DNA of 64,000 bases from Archangium gephyra. Lineage in GTDB: Bacteria > Myxococcota > Myxococcia > Myxococcales > Myxococcaceae. Shown piece after piece: positions 1-7,016 of the stretch. Below the pieces are notes generated by a model. The model did not search any database and was not told the origin of the DNA. It saw nothing but the letters and a program-made list of their open reading frames with translations. The translations under genes and the position numbers were made by a program. The DNA lies in NCBI GenBank assembly GCA_003243425.1, contig QFQP01000001.1, positions 248,001 to 312,000 of the forward strand, in the 5' to 3' direction. Within the stretch, counting starts at the first letter, position 1. Each line of letters opens with the position of its first letter.

Positions 1-387
1 ATCGCAACGCTCTCGAAACTCGTTCGACTTCGCCGTGACGGCTCCACCGAATCAGCGCTCGAAGTGAAGACCTGGCGAGCGCTTCGACGGTTCGGCCTCG
101 ACGATTCACGTCGTCAGTTCGTGATCAAAGACCTCAACGAGCGCGCCGTGATTCGCGCCGACTTCGCGTGGCCCCAACATCGAATCGCGCTGCACACCGA
201 CAGCACCATCTGGCACTCCCAGCAGGAACGCATGACCCGCGACGCGGAGCAGCGCAACACGCTCCAGGCGCTCGGCTGGTTCTCGATGGTCATCACCCAC
301 TCACTGCTGAAGACCGACGACTGGCTCGAGTTCCTGAAAACTCAGCTCATTCAGCGGCGTCCGCAGCTGCCGCTCCCATTCCACTGA
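1..387 (+). CDS. DUF559/Vsr-like endonuclease-fold protein (5' end outside window)
   Basis: The frame is open from base 1, so the gene begins upstream; a GTG at 64 is internal and not needed as a start. The visible 128 residues end in a block (RADFAWPQHRIALHTD, WH, RD, N, LGW) that follows the layout of the DUF559/Vsr-like restriction-endonuclease fold found at the C-terminus of many actinobacterial and myxobacterial proteins. In that family the second beta strand normally reads like VEVDG with an acidic catalytic residue; here it reads ALHTDS, so the Glu is replaced by His and activity is doubtful. The 3' end overlaps the convergent pseudouridine synthase gene by 41 bases. Family assignment is from pattern memory; the upstream half, possibly an antitoxin-like HTH region, is unseen. 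Confidence 0.6.
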   Translation: MATLSKLVRLRRDGSTESALEVKTWRALRRFGLDDSRRQFVIKDLNERAVIRADFAWPQHRIALHTDSTIWHSQQERMTRDAEQRNTLQALGWFSMVITHSLLKTDDWLEFLKTQLIQRRPQLPLPFH

Positions 388-1420
388 CGGGCTTTCCGTC
401 GATGAAGTCGCGCAGGTCCTTCGCCAGCGGCGCCTCGAACTTGACGCGCTCGCGCGTCGTCGGGTGCGGCAACTCGAGCGTGGCTGCGTGCAGCGCCTGA
501 CGAGGCAGTCGCAACTTCACCCACGCCTCGGGCTCCAATTGCTTCTTGCTGAAGCGGTCGAAGTAGCCCGGGTCGGGCCCGTACATCTTGTCGCCCACGA
601 GCGGAAAGCCGACGTGCTGGGCGTGAATGCGAATCTGGTGCTGGCGCCCGGTCTCCGGCAGGCACCGCAGCACCGCGAACTTCGCGCCGTCGCGCTCGAA
701 GCGTTTCTGCACCACGAATCTGGTGCGCGCCGAACGCCCTGACTCATCAATCCGCACGGCGATTCTGATCAGCTCGGTGCCTTCGGCGATCGGCGCATCG
801 ACCACGAACTCGTCGTGTTCCGGCCAGCCCTCGACCACCGCGACGTATTCCTTGTTCACCTTGCCGTCGTGAAACGCCTTCATCAGCCGCTGACAGGCCT
901 CGAGCGTGCGCCCGCACACCACGAGGCCCGAGGTCTCACGGTCCAGCCGATGCGCAGGGTCGGCGCGAAAGCCCTCGCCGTACTTCTTCTTCACCTGCTC
1001 GACGAGCGTGTTGTGGTGGTACCGCGCGGTCGGGTGAATCGGCAGGCCCGGCGGCTTGTCGAGCACCAGCAGCGCGTCGTCCATGAACACCTGGGTGAGC
1101 GCGTCCATGTGCGGCACCGTCGGCTCTTCACGAACGCGCCGCCGCACCTCGAACGTCAGCCCCGGCCACACCGGCGTCGAGGGCTTCAACTTGCGCTCGT
1201 ACACCACGTCGTTCTCGATGATCTCCTGCACCCGAGTGCGCGACGCGCGGCGGATCTTCTCGCAGAGATACTTGTCGAGCCGCCACCCCGCGTAGTTCGG
1301 CTCCACGGTGTAGCGGAGCCGCACGATGCCCGCTTCGTCGGGCCGCAGCTGGTCGAGCTCGTCTTCGGGGCGTGCCACGCCACCGCCGCTTCTCACGAAT
1401 TCGCATTCCACGTCGACCAT
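347..1420 (-). CDS. RluA-family 23S rRNA/tRNA pseudouridine synthase
   Basis: A 357-residue protein that should isomerise specific uridines in rRNA or tRNA to pseudouridine in the cytoplasm. An S4-type RNA-binding region (about residues 35-95, with WRLDKYLCEKI) precedes the catalytic domain, which carries the signature HRLDRETSG with the catalytic Asp and, later, the TGRQHQIRIH motif. Length and domain order match RluA/RluC/RluD proteins; which uridine is modified cannot be told. ATG at 1420 is used. The start lies 38 bases from the divergent PEGA gene, so the two promoters must share this short gap. A second RluA paralogue sits at 21087-22049. Confidence 0.9.
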   Translation of the reverse strand: MVDVECEFVRSGGGVARPEDELDQLRPDEAGIVRLRYTVEPNYAGWRLDKYLCEKIRRASRTRVQEIIENDVVYERKLKPSTPVWPGLTFEVRRRVREEPTVPHMDALTQVFMDDALLVLDKPPGLPIHPTARYHHNTLVEQVKKKYGEGFRADPAHRLDRETSGLVVCGRTLEACQRLMKAFHDGKVNKEYVAVVEGWPEHDEFVVDAPIAEGTELIRIAVRIDESGRSARTRFVVQKRFERDGAKFAVLRCLPETGRQHQIRIHAQHVGFPLVGDKMYGPDPGYFDRFSKKQLEPEAWVKLRLPRQALHAATLELPHPTTRERVKFEAPLAKDLRDFIDGKPVSGMGAAAADAAE

Positions 1421-1458
1421 TCGACGCGCGCTTTCCGGCGGGTAAGGTGCACGGCGTG

Positions 1459-2508
1459 ATGCACTCCGTCCTCATGGCGTTGACGCTGGCTGCTGCGCCG
1501 AAGCTCGCGGTCGTCGAAGTCGACGCTCCCGACCTGATGATGGGCCTCGGCGCCCAGGTCACGCGCGCGCTCGTCACCGAAGCTCAGGCCCAGAAGTACG
1601 ACGTCGTCACCCCCGAGGCGCTGCGCGGCAAGCTCGACGCACGCCGCTACGAGTCGCTGCGAAAATGTGGCGGCAACACGGCGTGCGTCGCGCAGGAACT
1701 CACCGGTGTCGGCGTACGGCGCGCCGTCGTCGGCAAGCTCTCGCGCGACGAGAAGAACTACCTGCTCAAGCTGTGGCTCGTCGATGTCGACACGCTCGAC
1801 GTCATCGCCGACGTCGACCGCCCCATCCTCATCGCCGCGCGCCGATTTCAAAAAGACGTCGAGCAGGCCATTCCTCCGCTGCTTCGCGGCGAGCGTGAAG
1901 CGCGCGGCACACTCATCGTCGACTCGAACCTCGCCGACGCCCAGGTCACCTTGAACGGTGAGTTCATCGGCACCCCGCCGGTGAAGCTCTCGCTCAAGCC
2001 CGGCAAGTACGAAGTGAAGCTCGAGCGGAACAAGTACCTCTCGGTCACGCGCCTGCTGAACGTCGAGCCCAACCAGGAGACGAAGGAGTTCATCAAGCTC
2101 CTGCTCAAGCCCGGCGAGCTCCCCGACGCGCAGGTGGTGCCGAAGCTCACGAAGAAAGACGAGACACCCGAAGCCGCGCCGCTGAAGTTGTCGGCGCTCA
2201 CCTTCGTGCTCGGCGGCGTGGCCATCGCGGCGGGCGGCGCCGGGCTCACCTTCGGGCTCATCTCCCGCGGCCAGGAAGAGGCGCTGCGCACGGGCTACGA
2301 CCCCGATACTGCGGTCTACGCGGGTACGCGCAAGCAGGCGCTCGAGCAGAACCGCAACGCCCTGGTCGCCAACATCGCCTTCGGCGTCGCCGGGGCCGCC
2401 GCCGTGGGCGCCATCATCTCGGGCATCGTCGACGGCACGCGCTCCGTGCAGGTCACGCCCACTGCCAGTGCCGACGGCGCCGGCGTTTCGGTCGGAGGTT
2501 CCTTCTAG
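1459..2508 (+). CDS. PEGA-domain envelope protein
   Basis: A 349-residue protein beginning MHSVLMALTLAAAP, a likely signal sequence. Residues about 20-130 resemble the N-terminal fold of TolB-type and other myxobacterial adventurous-motility-like proteins (a LAVVEVDAP strand, then ACVAQELTGVGVRRAVVGKL). A PEGA domain follows (about 150-215: GTLIVDSNLADAQVTLNGEF, IGTPPVKLSLKPGKYEVKL), and two hydrophobic segments lie near residues 245-265 and 300-325. PEGA domains are thought to bind surface structures, so the role is probably in the envelope. ATG 1459 was preferred because it places the hydrophobic signal at the N-terminus; GTG 1456 is adjacent. The next gene starts two bases after the stop, so they are probably co-transcribed. 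Confidence 0.7.
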   Translation: MHSVLMALTLAAAPKLAVVEVDAPDLMMGLGAQVTRALVTEAQAQKYDVVTPEALRGKLDARRYESLRKCGGNTACVAQELTGVGVRRAVVGKLSRDEKNYLLKLWLVDVDTLDVIADVDRPILIAARRFQKDVEQAIPPLLRGEREARGTLIVDSNLADAQVTLNGEFIGTPPVKLSLKPGKYEVKLERNKYLSVTRLLNVEPNQETKEFIKLLLKPGELPDAQVVPKLTKKDETPEAAPLKLSALTFVLGGVAIAAGGAGLTFGLISRGQEEALRTGYDPDTAVYAGTRKQALEQNRNALVANIAFGVAGAAAVGAIISGIVDGTRSVQVTPTASADGAGVSVGGSF

Positions 2509-2510
2509 TC

Positions 2511-3287
2511 ATGCGCACCCGCGTCATCTCGTTCGTGCTGCTGCTCGCGGCCTGTGTGCAGGTCAACCCGTCGGCCCGCTACTCGTGCGTGACCGCCGAA
2601 GACTGTGGCCCCGGCTTCGAGTGCATCGACCGCTTCGAAGGCGCTTCGCAGTGCTTCCGCGAAGGCGAGTGCGTGCCCGACGAACTGTGCAACGGCGCTG
2701 ACGACAACTGTGACGGCCGCGTCGACGAGACCTTCCCTGAAGAGGGCGAAGCGTGTGCCACCACGGCCCTCGGCGTCTGTGCTCCGGGAGCGCGGGTGTG
2801 TGAATTGGGTCAGCTGACGTGCGTGTCGAACCTCATGCCGTCCACCGAGACGTGCGACCTGCTCGACAACGACTGCGATGGCGCCGTCGACGATGGCTTC
2901 GACCTCACGGTAGACCCGGCGAACTGCGGCGCTTGCGGCACGGTGTGCACGACGGGCACGGTGTGCCGCGCCTCACGTTGCGACGAGTCGCAGTGTTCCG
3001 ACGGCGTCGACAACGACCAGGACGGCCTCACCGACTGTGACGACGCGAATTGCCAGGGCCAGGTGTGCGCCACCGGTATGGCGCCGGAGCCGCGTTGCGG
3101 CGTGCTTTCGCCCGACGCCGGCACCACGCCCGACGGTGGGGCTCGTGGCTGTTTCCAGCCTGAGACCGCGTGCAACAACGGGCTCGACGACGACGGCGAC
3201 GGTGAGCCCGACTGTGAAGACGTCGATTGCGCGGGCCGTACCTGCGCCAGTGGAAATACCTGCACCAACCGCGCGTGCCCGCCCTGA
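2511..3287 (+). CDS. MopE-type Cys/Asp-rich lipoprotein
   Basis: A 258-residue lipoprotein: MRTRVISFVLLLAACVQ gives a short hydrophobic segment and a lipobox-like LLAAC, so it is probably lipid-anchored. The body holds repeats of the putative metal-binding motif of MopE proteins (CNGADDNCDGRVDE, CDLLDNDCDGAVDDGF) and looser copies (CSDGVDNDQDGLTDCDDANC, CNNGLDDDGDGEPDCED), with many paired Cys. The Asp/Asn clusters resemble Ca2+-binding loops. Such proteins are common on myxobacterial surfaces, but their partners are mostly unknown. It lies between the PEGA gene and the phytase-like gene in one + strand run. Confidence 0.75.
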   Translation: MRTRVISFVLLLAACVQVNPSARYSCVTAEDCGPGFECIDRFEGASQCFREGECVPDELCNGADDNCDGRVDETFPEEGEACATTALGVCAPGARVCELGQLTCVSNLMPSTETCDLLDNDCDGAVDDGFDLTVDPANCGACGTVCTTGTVCRASRCDESQCSDGVDNDQDGLTDCDDANCQGQVCATGMAPEPRCGVLSPDAGTTPDGGARGCFQPETACNNGLDDDGDGEPDCEDVDCAGRTCASGNTCTNRACPP

Positions 3288-3301
3288 GTTCTGGAGGACC
3301 C

Positions 3302-4405
3302 ATGAAGACCGCTCTCCTGTCCCTGTTCGTCGCCACCAACGTCCTCGCGCAGACCGTCGTGCCCTGGCGCGCGCAGACGCTCAGCATTCCCTCTGCGCAG
3401 GCGGGCGACCCCGCGTTGACGAGCAGCCTCATCATCGGCTCCGACACCGCGCAGCAGGGGCTCTACCTCTTCAACCTCAACGGCAGCTCGGTCGGCAACC
3501 TGCCGGTGGGCATCGTGAACTCGGTCGACGTTCGCGGGTCCCTGGTGGTGGCGACGTCGCCGGCGGGAGGAATTCTGCTGTACCGCACGGTGCCCGGCGC
3601 GGGGCTGACGCCCGAAACGCCGTCGAACATCGTCGCGTCGACGCCCGGGCAGATCGCGCTCGGCACCCTGGCTGATGGCGGCCTTCTCATGTCGTTCAAC
3701 GCCGGCAACCTGCTGCGTCAGTACGCCTTGTCACGCGACGGCGGGGCGCTGGTCGCCACCGCGCTCACCGATCGCCAATTGCCCGGAGTGCCCAGCGGTC
3801 TCGCCTTCGACGACGCCACCGAGCGGCTCTATGCCGCCATTCCCACCGAGGGTGTCGTCATCGTCGAGCCCGACGGCGGCATCGTCACCGCCATTCCCTT
3901 CAACGGTGGGCTCCTGGGCGGCACGCTCGGCGGCATCGACCTGTTCCGCGTCTCCAACGACCTCTTCATCTTCACCACCGCTCCGGCGGAAGGCACCGTG
4001 TTCGTCAGCGCGCTGACGTCGAATGGCTACGCGTCGGCCGGCGCGTTGAAGTTCCGCGCGCCCGACGCGGGCACGTTCGTTCAGCTGCCGCAGCACCTCG
4101 CCGTCGCCGACGCGTTGACCGGCTACCCCGACGGCGCGCTGCTCGTGCACGACGGCGTGATGGCCAACTACAAGCTGGTGTCGCTGGCCGACATCGTCAC
4201 GCACCTCTCGGCCGACGGCGGCGTGGGCAGGGACGGCGGCAGCGTCATCGGTCGCGACGCGGGTTCGGGTGCCGCGTCTGGCGGCGGCGGCGCCATCTCG
4301 CCCGGCCCCTCGGCTAAGCCCGACGACCTGGGCTGCTCGACGGGCGCTCTCGTCACGCTTCCGGCGCTGTTGCTGCTGTGGTGGATTCGCCGGCCTCGCT
4401 CATGA
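3302..4405 (+). CDS. secreted phytase-like beta-propeller with MYXO-CTERM-like tail
   Basis: A 367-residue exported protein. ATG 3302 follows a good ribosome site (CTGGAGG) and opens a cleavable-looking signal ending VLAQ. The body matches the layout of beta-propeller phytases: SSLIIGSDTAQQGLYLFNLN near the start, LAFDDATERLYAAIPTEGV in the middle, and GALLVHDGVMANYKLV near the end, corresponding to the closing blade motif of the 3-phytase family. After a Gly/Ser-rich linker the C-terminus reads GCSTGALV, a hydrophobic stretch and an Arg-containing end, typical of the MYXO-CTERM sorting signal that anchors proteins at the myxobacterial cell surface. Its stop overlaps the start of the nucleotidase gene (ATGA), suggesting joint phosphate release from organic phosphates. 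Phytase activity itself is inferred; the Ca2+ ligands were not checked. Confidence 0.65.
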   Translation: MKTALLSLFVATNVLAQTVVPWRAQTLSIPSAQAGDPALTSSLIIGSDTAQQGLYLFNLNGSSVGNLPVGIVNSVDVRGSLVVATSPAGGILLYRTVPGAGLTPETPSNIVASTPGQIALGTLADGGLLMSFNAGNLLRQYALSRDGGALVATALTDRQLPGVPSGLAFDDATERLYAAIPTEGVVIVEPDGGIVTAIPFNGGLLGGTLGGIDLFRVSNDLFIFTTAPAEGTVFVSALTSNGYASAGALKFRAPDAGTFVQLPQHLAVADALTGYPDGALLVHDGVMANYKLVSLADIVTHLSADGGVGRDGGSVIGRDAGSGAASGGGGAISPGPSAKPDDLGCSTGALVTLPALLLLWWIRRPRS

Positions 4406-6249
4406 AGAGATTCGTCATCGCGTTGTGTGCCCTGCTGTTGAATTGCCAGACCACCCGGGAAGCGGAGCACCCTGCAGTCCCGGCACCGCTGGACAACAAC
4501 GGTCAGCCCGCCACGCTCGCGAAGTCGAACCAGGCCATTCGCATCACCGTCGTCGGCACCAATGACATTCACGGCTGGGTGAACAGCCGCACCGAGGCCT
4601 TCCCCCGCGGCGAAATCCGCTACGGAGGCCTCGCGACCTTCGCGGCCTACGTGAACGCGCTGCGCGCCGAGAACCTGGGGGGCGTGGTGCTGCTCGACGC
4701 GGGTGACATCTTCCAGGGCACGCTGGTGTCGAACCTCACCGAAGGCGCCGTGGTCATCGAGGCCTTCAATCAGCTCGGCTACGACGCCGCGGCCATCGGC
4801 AATCACGAGTTCGACTACGGCCCGGTGGGCCCCATTTCCGCCGCCACGCAGGCCACGATGGATCCGTTCGGTGCGCTCAAGGCGCGCATCGCCCAGTCGA
4901 AGTTCCCGCTGCTGTCGACCAACATCTACGAAGCGGCCAACGGCGCGCGCCCGGCCTGGTTGCCCAGCGACGGCACGGTGATGATCGAACGGCACGGCCT
5001 GAAGATCGGCATCGTCGGTCTGACCACGCCGCAGACGCCCACGGTCACGCTGCCCATCAACGTGCAGTCGCTCAAGTTCCGACCGCTGGGCTCCGAAGCG
5101 CTGGCGGCTGCCACGCGCCTTCGTGAAAAGGGCGCCGACCTGGTGTTCGCCGTCGTGCACGCCGGCGGCCGCTGCGAAGACGGCTCGCATCACGAAGATC
5201 TCTCGAGCTGCGATCTCGATGCCGGAGAGATCTTCGAGATGATGAAGGGGCTGCCGGAAGGCACGCTCGACGCGGTGGTGGCCGGCCACACGCACGCGCG
5301 CGTCGCGCACTTCGTCAAGGGCACGCCCATCATCGAGAGCTGGGCCCTCGGCCGCTATTTCGGCACCGTCGAGTTGTTCATCGACCCCGCGACCAGGAAG
5401 GTCATCCCGCAGCGCACGTTGATCAACGCCGCGGTCGAGATCTGCGAGACGTGGGACGTCGAGACCAGGAGCTGCGACCCCAAGAAGCTCAAGGCACGCG
5501 CTGATCAGGTCACGCCGGTGCAGGCGAAATACCGCGGGTTCACGATTCGCCCTGATCAGACGGTCGTTCAGGCCATGCAGCCGGCCCAGCAGGCGGTCGT
5601 CGAACTGCAGCAGAAGCAGCTGGGGCTCACCGTGCCGGCCACGCTGGGCCGCGCCTACGAAGCCGAGAGTGAGCTGGGCGATTTCCTCGCCGACTCCCTG
5701 CGCGCGCTGGCGAAGACCGACATCGCGCTGCTCAACCCCGGTGGTCTGCGCGCAGATCTCCACGCCGGCCCGTTGACCTACGGCGCCGTCTACGAGGTGA
5801 TTCCCTTCGACAACGCGGTGGCGACGCTCGACGTGACCGGCGAGCAGTTGGAGCGCCTGCTCACCGCCGCCTACGGCTCGAAGAAGGGCGTGTTTCAGGT
5901 CTCCGGGCTCGACGTGAAGCTCTCGCGCTGCGTGGTGCCCGACCGTCTGCGCGGGTTCACGCTGCCGGGCGGAAAGAAGATCGATCCGTCCAGGCGCTAC
6001 AGAGTCGCGATGCCCGATTTCCTCGCGCGCGGCGGCGACGGGCTCGCGCCGGTGCTGGCGACCATCGACCCCTCGCAGGTCGATCTCGCTGACAACAAGG
6101 GCAGCAACGTGCGGGACGATCTCATCAACCACTGGCAGGCAAAGAAGGAAGTCTTCAAGGCGCCCAAACCCGGTCGCATCACCTTCGTCGACAACGGCGA
6201 GACCTGCGCTGCGTCGAACGTGGCTGATCCGTCACTCAAAATGCCGTGA
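4402..6249 (+). CDS. bifunctional UshA-type 5'-nucleotidase/metallophosphatase lipoprotein
   Basis: A 615-residue hydrolase expected to release phosphate from nucleotides outside the cytoplasm. MKRFVIALCALLLNC is a lipoprotein signal with Cys at residue 15. The calcineurin-like metallophosphatase half shows GTNDIHG, LLDAGDIFQG, IGNHEFDYG, VVHAGG and VAGHTHARV, the standard two-metal ligands. The C-terminal 5'-nucleotidase substrate domain shows LNPGGLRADL and VYEVIPFDNAVATLDVTGEQ. The start ATG overlaps the previous stop, so it is translationally coupled to the phytase-like protein. The region around residues 255-275 has an extra Cys/His-rich insert (GGRCEDGSHHEDLSSCDLD) between two metal motifs, which could add a disulphide. 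Confidence 0.9.
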   Translation: MKRFVIALCALLLNCQTTREAEHPAVPAPLDNNGQPATLAKSNQAIRITVVGTNDIHGWVNSRTEAFPRGEIRYGGLATFAAYVNALRAENLGGVVLLDAGDIFQGTLVSNLTEGAVVIEAFNQLGYDAAAIGNHEFDYGPVGPISAATQATMDPFGALKARIAQSKFPLLSTNIYEAANGARPAWLPSDGTVMIERHGLKIGIVGLTTPQTPTVTLPINVQSLKFRPLGSEALAAATRLREKGADLVFAVVHAGGRCEDGSHHEDLSSCDLDAGEIFEMMKGLPEGTLDAVVAGHTHARVAHFVKGTPIIESWALGRYFGTVELFIDPATRKVIPQRTLINAAVEICETWDVETRSCDPKKLKARADQVTPVQAKYRGFTIRPDQTVVQAMQPAQQAVVELQQKQLGLTVPATLGRAYEAESELGDFLADSLRALAKTDIALLNPGGLRADLHAGPLTYGAVYEVIPFDNAVATLDVTGEQLERLLTAAYGSKKGVFQVSGLDVKLSRCVVPDRLRGFTLPGGKKIDPSRRYRVAMPDFLARGGDGLAPVLATIDPSQVDLADNKGSNVRDDLINHWQAKKEVFKAPKPGRITFVDNGETCAASNVADPSLKMP

Positions 6250-6310
6250 CGTGACAATACGTGACAGGGTGCTTTTCAAGTGCCCGTCATCTGGTTAGAA
6301 ATTGATCCGA

Positions 6311-6326
6311 GGCCGAAAAATCGGCC
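6311..6326. promoter_or_regulatory. short perfect hairpin upstream of the zinc-ribbon gene
   Basis: GGCCGA-AAAA-TCGGCC forms a perfect six-pair stem with an AAAA loop, 18 bases before the GTG start at 6345. There is no T-run, so it is not a clear terminator; it could be an attenuating leader hairpin or an operator. Three GTGAC copies also occur just upstream (6246-6265). Confidence 0.3.
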
Positions 6327-6344
6327 CGGAACGAGGGTAACCAG

Positions 6345-6749
6345 GTGCTCTACAAAGTGACCCCGATGTTGACGCCGGCGGAGCCGAAGAAGCCCGCCAC
6401 CGACGGGGAAGGCCAGCCGAAAGAAGCTCGCAAGCGCCGCAAGTCGGCCGTCTTCGACGCTGACGGCAATGAAGTGCTCATCACCATGATGTGCCTCAAG
6501 TGCCGGTCGATGAAGCCGCTGGCCATGTTCGGTCTTCGCAAGATGGCCGACGGCGCCATTCGCAACCAGCCGTGGTGCCGCACCTGCCGCAGCGGCGCGG
6601 GCGCCAAGAAGAAGCCCGACGCCACCGTGGAATCCGAGGCCCAGGCCGAGGCGCCGCAGCTCGAGGCCGCGCCCGTCGCTACCGAGAAAGAAGAACAGCG
6701 CCAGCCGTTGAGCCCGCTCGAGCAGCTGCTCGCCGGCCCCGTGGCCTGA
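6345..6749 (+). CDS. small zinc-ribbon protein of unknown function
   Basis: A 134-residue protein with a central four-Cys module, CLKCRSMKPL then CRTCRS about 28 residues later, which looks like a treble-clef or zinc-ribbon site. The N-terminus is Lys/Arg/Pro rich (KEARKRRKS), and the tail is acidic and Gln rich. This layout suggests a nucleic-acid or protein-binding role, but I do not recognise a named family. GTG 6345 has GAGGG seven bases upstream; ATG 6366 is an alternative. The gene is followed by a strong hairpin terminator at 6779-6812. Confidence 0.6.
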   Translation: MLYKVTPMLTPAEPKKPATDGEGQPKEARKRRKSAVFDADGNEVLITMMCLKCRSMKPLAMFGLRKMADGAIRNQPWCRTCRSGAGAKKKPDATVESEAQAEAPQLEAAPVATEKEEQRQPLSPLEQLLAGPVA

Positions 6750-6778
6750 GCTCGGCTCCGAAAGGCGCCCTGAAAGTC

Positions 6779-6812
6779 GAAGCCCCGCTCCCTTTTCAAG
6801 GAGCGGGGCTTC
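6779..6812. terminator. bidirectional hairpin terminator
   Basis: A perfect 13-base-pair inverted repeat (GAAGCCCCGCTCC and its complement) with an eight-base loop, followed on the + strand by TTATTTCTTA. It lies 29 bases after the zinc-ribbon stop and 22 bases beyond the 3' end of the minus-strand tRNA-Ala, so it can serve both. Confidence 0.8.
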
Positions 6813-6834
6813 TTATTTCTTACCTGCTGCGTTG

Positions 6835-6907
<73 letters not shown>

Positions 6908-6941
6908 GTAAGGGGTCCCGACGTCGCAGCGGGCGGGCGGC

Positions 6942-6971
6942 TGACTACGTCTGTTGGGCAGTTCATGTCAA
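6942..6971 (-). promoter_or_regulatory. probable sigma-70 promoter of tRNA-Ala
   Basis: On the minus strand TTGACA (6966-6971) is followed after 18 bases by TAGTCA (6942-6947), a weak -10. The predicted start would leave a leader of about 28 bases before the mature tRNA end. The -35 is perfect, the -10 poor. Confidence 0.4.
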
Positions 6972-7016
6972 CGATCAAAAAGCGACCGCTTTGACATTTG
7001 ACGCGGGAGGTCGGCA

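Noticed and set aside
4168..6132. 654-codon open frame antisense to the 5'-nucleotidase gene
   Set aside because: It is an Arg/Gly/Val-rich mirror of a well supported gene; long antisense frames arise from high GC at third positions.
6991..6996. TTGACA before the TPR gene as a -35 box
   Set aside because: The matching -10 position would fall inside the ribosome site and start codon.
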